From positions 310,001 through 374,000 of the forward strand of contig MU278359.1 in NCBI GenBank assembly GCA_022385755.1: 64,000 nt of DNA, read 5' to 3'. Of the stretch, positions 61,344 to 64,000 are shown one piece after another. The position numbers and the translations under genes are program-made. This stretch comes from Trametopsis cervina (taxonomy: Eukaryota > Basidiomycota > Agaricomycetes > Polyporales > Irpicaceae). Position 1 is the first letter of the stretch; each line of letters opens with the position of its first letter. The notes below the pieces were generated by a model. The model saw only the letters and a list, made by a program, of their open reading frames with translations. It did no database searches and was not told the origin of the DNA.

Positions 61344-62475
61344 TAACAGCAAATAGCTGCATGAGGAATGCAGTGTTATCCCTCATTCTTTTGATATTAC
61401 CTACTTACAGTGGTTGTAATTTGCACAAACAGAATGCCTGTAAAGCAATTACCATTTCAATGAAAATATGGTCAGCATTTATTGGTACAGTAGTCAAGCA
61501 AGGGTTTTGCCGACGCAGGCGGCGCTTCCCGAGTTACACAAGGACTTGTATAATACTCAAGAGCACTACTGTATCAACTGATTGTGTCCATCTCGCGATC
61601 TGCGCCGTGTCCCCGACTCAGCCCGATACAGTAATCAGGAGCTTCGTGGCGTTGACTCGTCACCGGCTGTCGGCTTTACATAAGCGGTTCACTTGCCGAT
61701 GAGCGGTTCTTTGCTTCATATCGCCTCATCCCTAGGAAACTTCCAGCTGCATCGAGAGTCATCCCTTCCTGACATGTCGCTGTGGAACTATGCTCAAGAG
61801 TCAGAACAAAGTGCAGATGTCTAAGGTATCAATAAAGCGCTTCGCTAAACGTTGCATCCCGCCTTTGACAGGAGTATGTCGCTTTCAAAGCAAGATACCA
61901 CTCATCGGTCTCACTCGGCGATCGCACACTTTGTGTTCTGACTGCCTCGCGCTCATCACATGTTCGCATAGCACAGCTTCTAGCGTTTATGCGTGACAGC
62001 CAATGCCAATACACTATCGAATATGGTATGCTAGGATACGTGTCGATCAAATTCCGACATACGTTGGCTGACCATTGGCGCTCACTGGCCAAACCCTCAT
62101 TCGGCTCGTGGAACACAATTTAGCGGTTTCCGTGCTCTGTCCTCCAGTCATGGCGTGGAGGTACATCAGCGCAATTACATCCGAGTGCGTACGCGTCGGT
62201 ATCATCATCCATATCTACCTCTTTCGAAGGCGATGATCCCGTTAGCGAGTACGTAGCCCCTCGCCACGCAGTGACATTTTGTACCCCGCGATGTGCTGAT
62301 TAACAGGATGGCCCGCCCGATGGGTGCCCGCACTGACAAACTGCGCAGCTCGGTGTGCATCTGCACTGGGCAACTGTGAGTCGTACGCCGATAGTGGATT
62401 ATTCAAGCCTCGGTAAACACATTTGCTCCTATGGCCTTTGGGACGCGTATGCGTGGGCATGTGGCAGGGGCTGGC

Positions 62476-62485
62476 GTATAAAAGG
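62476..62485 (+). promoter_or_regulatory. TATA box of NmrA-like gene 2
   Basis: GGCGTATAAAAGGCGG lies about 100 bp upstream of the ATG at 62583. Confidence 0.7.
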
Positions 62486-62582
62486 CGGACGCGTAAATGC
62501 ATGGTTTCTCATCCGCCTGTCTTCTAACAACCAACAATCAGCAGTCAAATCTGTGCTATAAACCACAAGCTCTCCCCAAATA

Positions 62583-63877
62583 ATGGCAAACACAAAGAAA
62601 ATCATCCTTGTTATCGGCGCAACAGGAGCCCAGGGCTTACCTGTTATCGACGCTCTCCTTGAGCCCGCCGCAGACGGCACACCCTCTCCCTACGCCGTAC
62701 GTGCTCTTACGCGAAACAAAACCGGTGCGCGCGCCGTCCAGCTCGCCGAGAAAGGGGTTGAGCTCGTCGAAGGCAGGTCTTCGACTACGTTTATCTCGTC
62801 TTTCATCGCTGATACTAGGCTATCAATCAGGTTCGTTCGACGACTTCGCAAAGGTCGAAGCCGCTTTCCAAGGCGTGTATGGCGCATTCGTCAACACCGA
62901 CGGCAGCACCGTCACCGAGGAGAGGGAGGTCTTCATCGGGATGAGGATCTATGAGATCGCTCAGAAGATACCGTCGCTCCGCCACTACGTTTGGAGCAGT
63001 CTGGATTACGTGCTGAGGGTAAGTCCCCACTTGATGTTGCCGTCGGTGTTGTGTTGATGATAATATTGCGAGCATAGCTGGGAAACTGGGATGACAAGTA
63101 CCAGTGCCATTACAGTGCGTACCTCCTTATCTGGTGGCCAGATTTGCGTCGAGCTGACTCTCCTACGACAGACAACAAGGCACGCGTTTCGGAGTACATC
63201 AGGGCCGACCCTCGCAAGGACGGTGTCACCTGGAGCATGCTTTCTACCGGACCATACATGGAAATGTTGAACTTCGTCAGTAACATTTATCAATTAGACA
63301 ATAAACCGCTCTGACCTTGCTCTCCTCCCAGCCCATCTTCGGTCCATTGAACAAACGCGAGGACGGCACCTACGTGTTCGCGACACCTGCAGGCCAGGGC
63401 CACATCCCCATGATCTCCCTCAAGGATGTTGGCTTCTGGGCGCGCTACATCTTCGACAACATCGAGACCACTGCTAGGAAAGAGCTGGAGGTGGCGAGCG
63501 ATGTCGTCGACTGGGAGTACCTGGTATCGACCTTCAAGGCGTTCACCGGCAAGAAAGCCGTCGCGTTGTACCAAACGGGCGAAGAGTGGATGAACAACTT
63601 CGTCAACACGGAGCGTCCCCTCGCGGCCGAGCGTACCCAAGTTAGCAACGACGCGCGGTCGTGGAAGGAGAACTTCATCAATTGCTGGAACGTATGGAGG
63701 GACGACGTTACCTCGAGGGACATGGACACCCTCCGCAAGATCCACCCCGGCACGCGCGACCTTTTGACGTGGATGAAGGAGACGAACTATGACGGGACGA
63801 TCGGCGGTGGCCTCTTGAAAGGTGCACAGGATGGGCATGGGCCCGGATTGAACTTGGAGGTCATCAAGACCTTGTAG
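62583..63877 (+). CDS. NmrA-like NAD(P)-binding protein 2
   Basis: Tandem paralogue of 59432-60743. Five exons: 62583-62772, 62831-63018, 63078-63114, 63172-63275 and 63332-63877. They sum to 1065 nt, or 354 residues. The first two exons have the same lengths (190 and 188 nt) as in copy 1. The dinucleotide-binding start is IILVIGATGAQGLPVIDALL. Other blocks are AVRALTRNKTGARAVQLAEK, FQGVYGAFVNTDGSTV, LRHYVWSSLDYVLR, WSMLSTGPYMEMLNF and MISLKDVGFWARYIFDN. The first intron (62773-62830) needs a GC donor (GAAG|GCAGGT) to keep the frame into GSFDDFAKV; copy 1 has GT at the same place. The nearby GT at 62777 would break the frame. Probable redox sensor or reductase-like protein; partner unknown. 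Confidence 0.87.
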
Positions 63878-64000
63878 ACAGCATCGCCTCGAGCCCGTTC
63901 GTAAGTAGTGGAATAGCCGGAATGTCAGACAGATCAGTTATCTTGTGGTGGTTATTTTCTCTGATCTCTATGAATCGCCTGTACTCTGTACCGTTATGCA

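Larger units (their letters stand above)
60744..62582. other. Intergenic region between the NmrA-like pair, with MITE
   Basis: 1.8 kb. Holds a 15-bp direct repeat (60761-60790), the MITE at 61100-61343, more TA-flanked CAGTAG ends and a TATA box at 62476. No gene was recognised. Confidence 0.55.

Overview
The window is nuclear DNA from a filamentous basidiomycete, most likely an agaricomycete. Genes are cut by many short GT-AG introns of about 45-70 nt, exons are often very small, and several families are typical of mushroom-forming fungi: an F-box protein, an NmrA-like pair, a Cys-rich 'glycopeptide'-type secreted protein and a DUF2264 protein. No rRNA, tRNA, CRISPR array or autonomous transposon was found. 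All gene models were assembled by hand from reading frame, splice consensus and family resemblance.

Layout. 1-1462: 3-methyladenine DNA glycosylase (minus, cut by the window edge). 2510-4898: membrane-anchored Ser/Thr kinase. 5150-6647: F-box protein. 6851-8913: aldehyde dehydrogenase A (minus). 10377-13961: large low-complexity protein with an Ulp1-like C-terminus. 14603-14951: small basic protein (minus). 15288-16801: signal peptide peptidase. 16802-21869: a 5 kb gene-poor stretch. 21870-25505: AreA/NIT2-type GATA factor. 25841-30639: Sec7-PH Arf GEF. 31536-32853: secreted Cys-rich protein. 33312-36318: CPSF73/Ysh1 (minus). 36582-38697: amidase (minus). 40314-42390: aldehyde dehydrogenase B. 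42517-44618: DUF2264 protein (minus). 45075-49297: Ctf4. 49771-51186: mitochondrial rRNA-dimethylase-like/TFB factor (minus). 51775-56189: SMC3 (minus). 56498-58915: TAPT1/Emp65. 59432-60743 and 62583-63877: a tandem pair of NmrA-like proteins with a small Tc1/mariner-like MITE between them.

How the genes relate. Most are housekeeping: DNA repair, mRNA 3' end cleavage, cohesion and replication (Ctf4, SMC3), vesicle traffic, ER proteolysis and mitochondrial transcription. A more accessory metabolic patch (amidase, aldehyde dehydrogenase B, DUF2264) sits between CPSF73 and Ctf4. The gap upstream of the amidase carries GATA motifs that the AreA-type factor in this window could bind; that link is inference.

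The main points for a second look are these. The two aldehyde dehydrogenases lie in opposite orientation 31 kb apart and have identical lengths for all 11 exons, including a 14-nt exon. In both paralogue pairs (aldehyde dehydrogenases, NmrA-like) one copy uses a GC-AG intron where its partner uses GT-AG. The secreted-protein gene has exons of 16, 14, 30 and 35 nt. The Ulp1-like domain lacks the catalytic Cys at the expected place. No clearly new multi-gene system was found.
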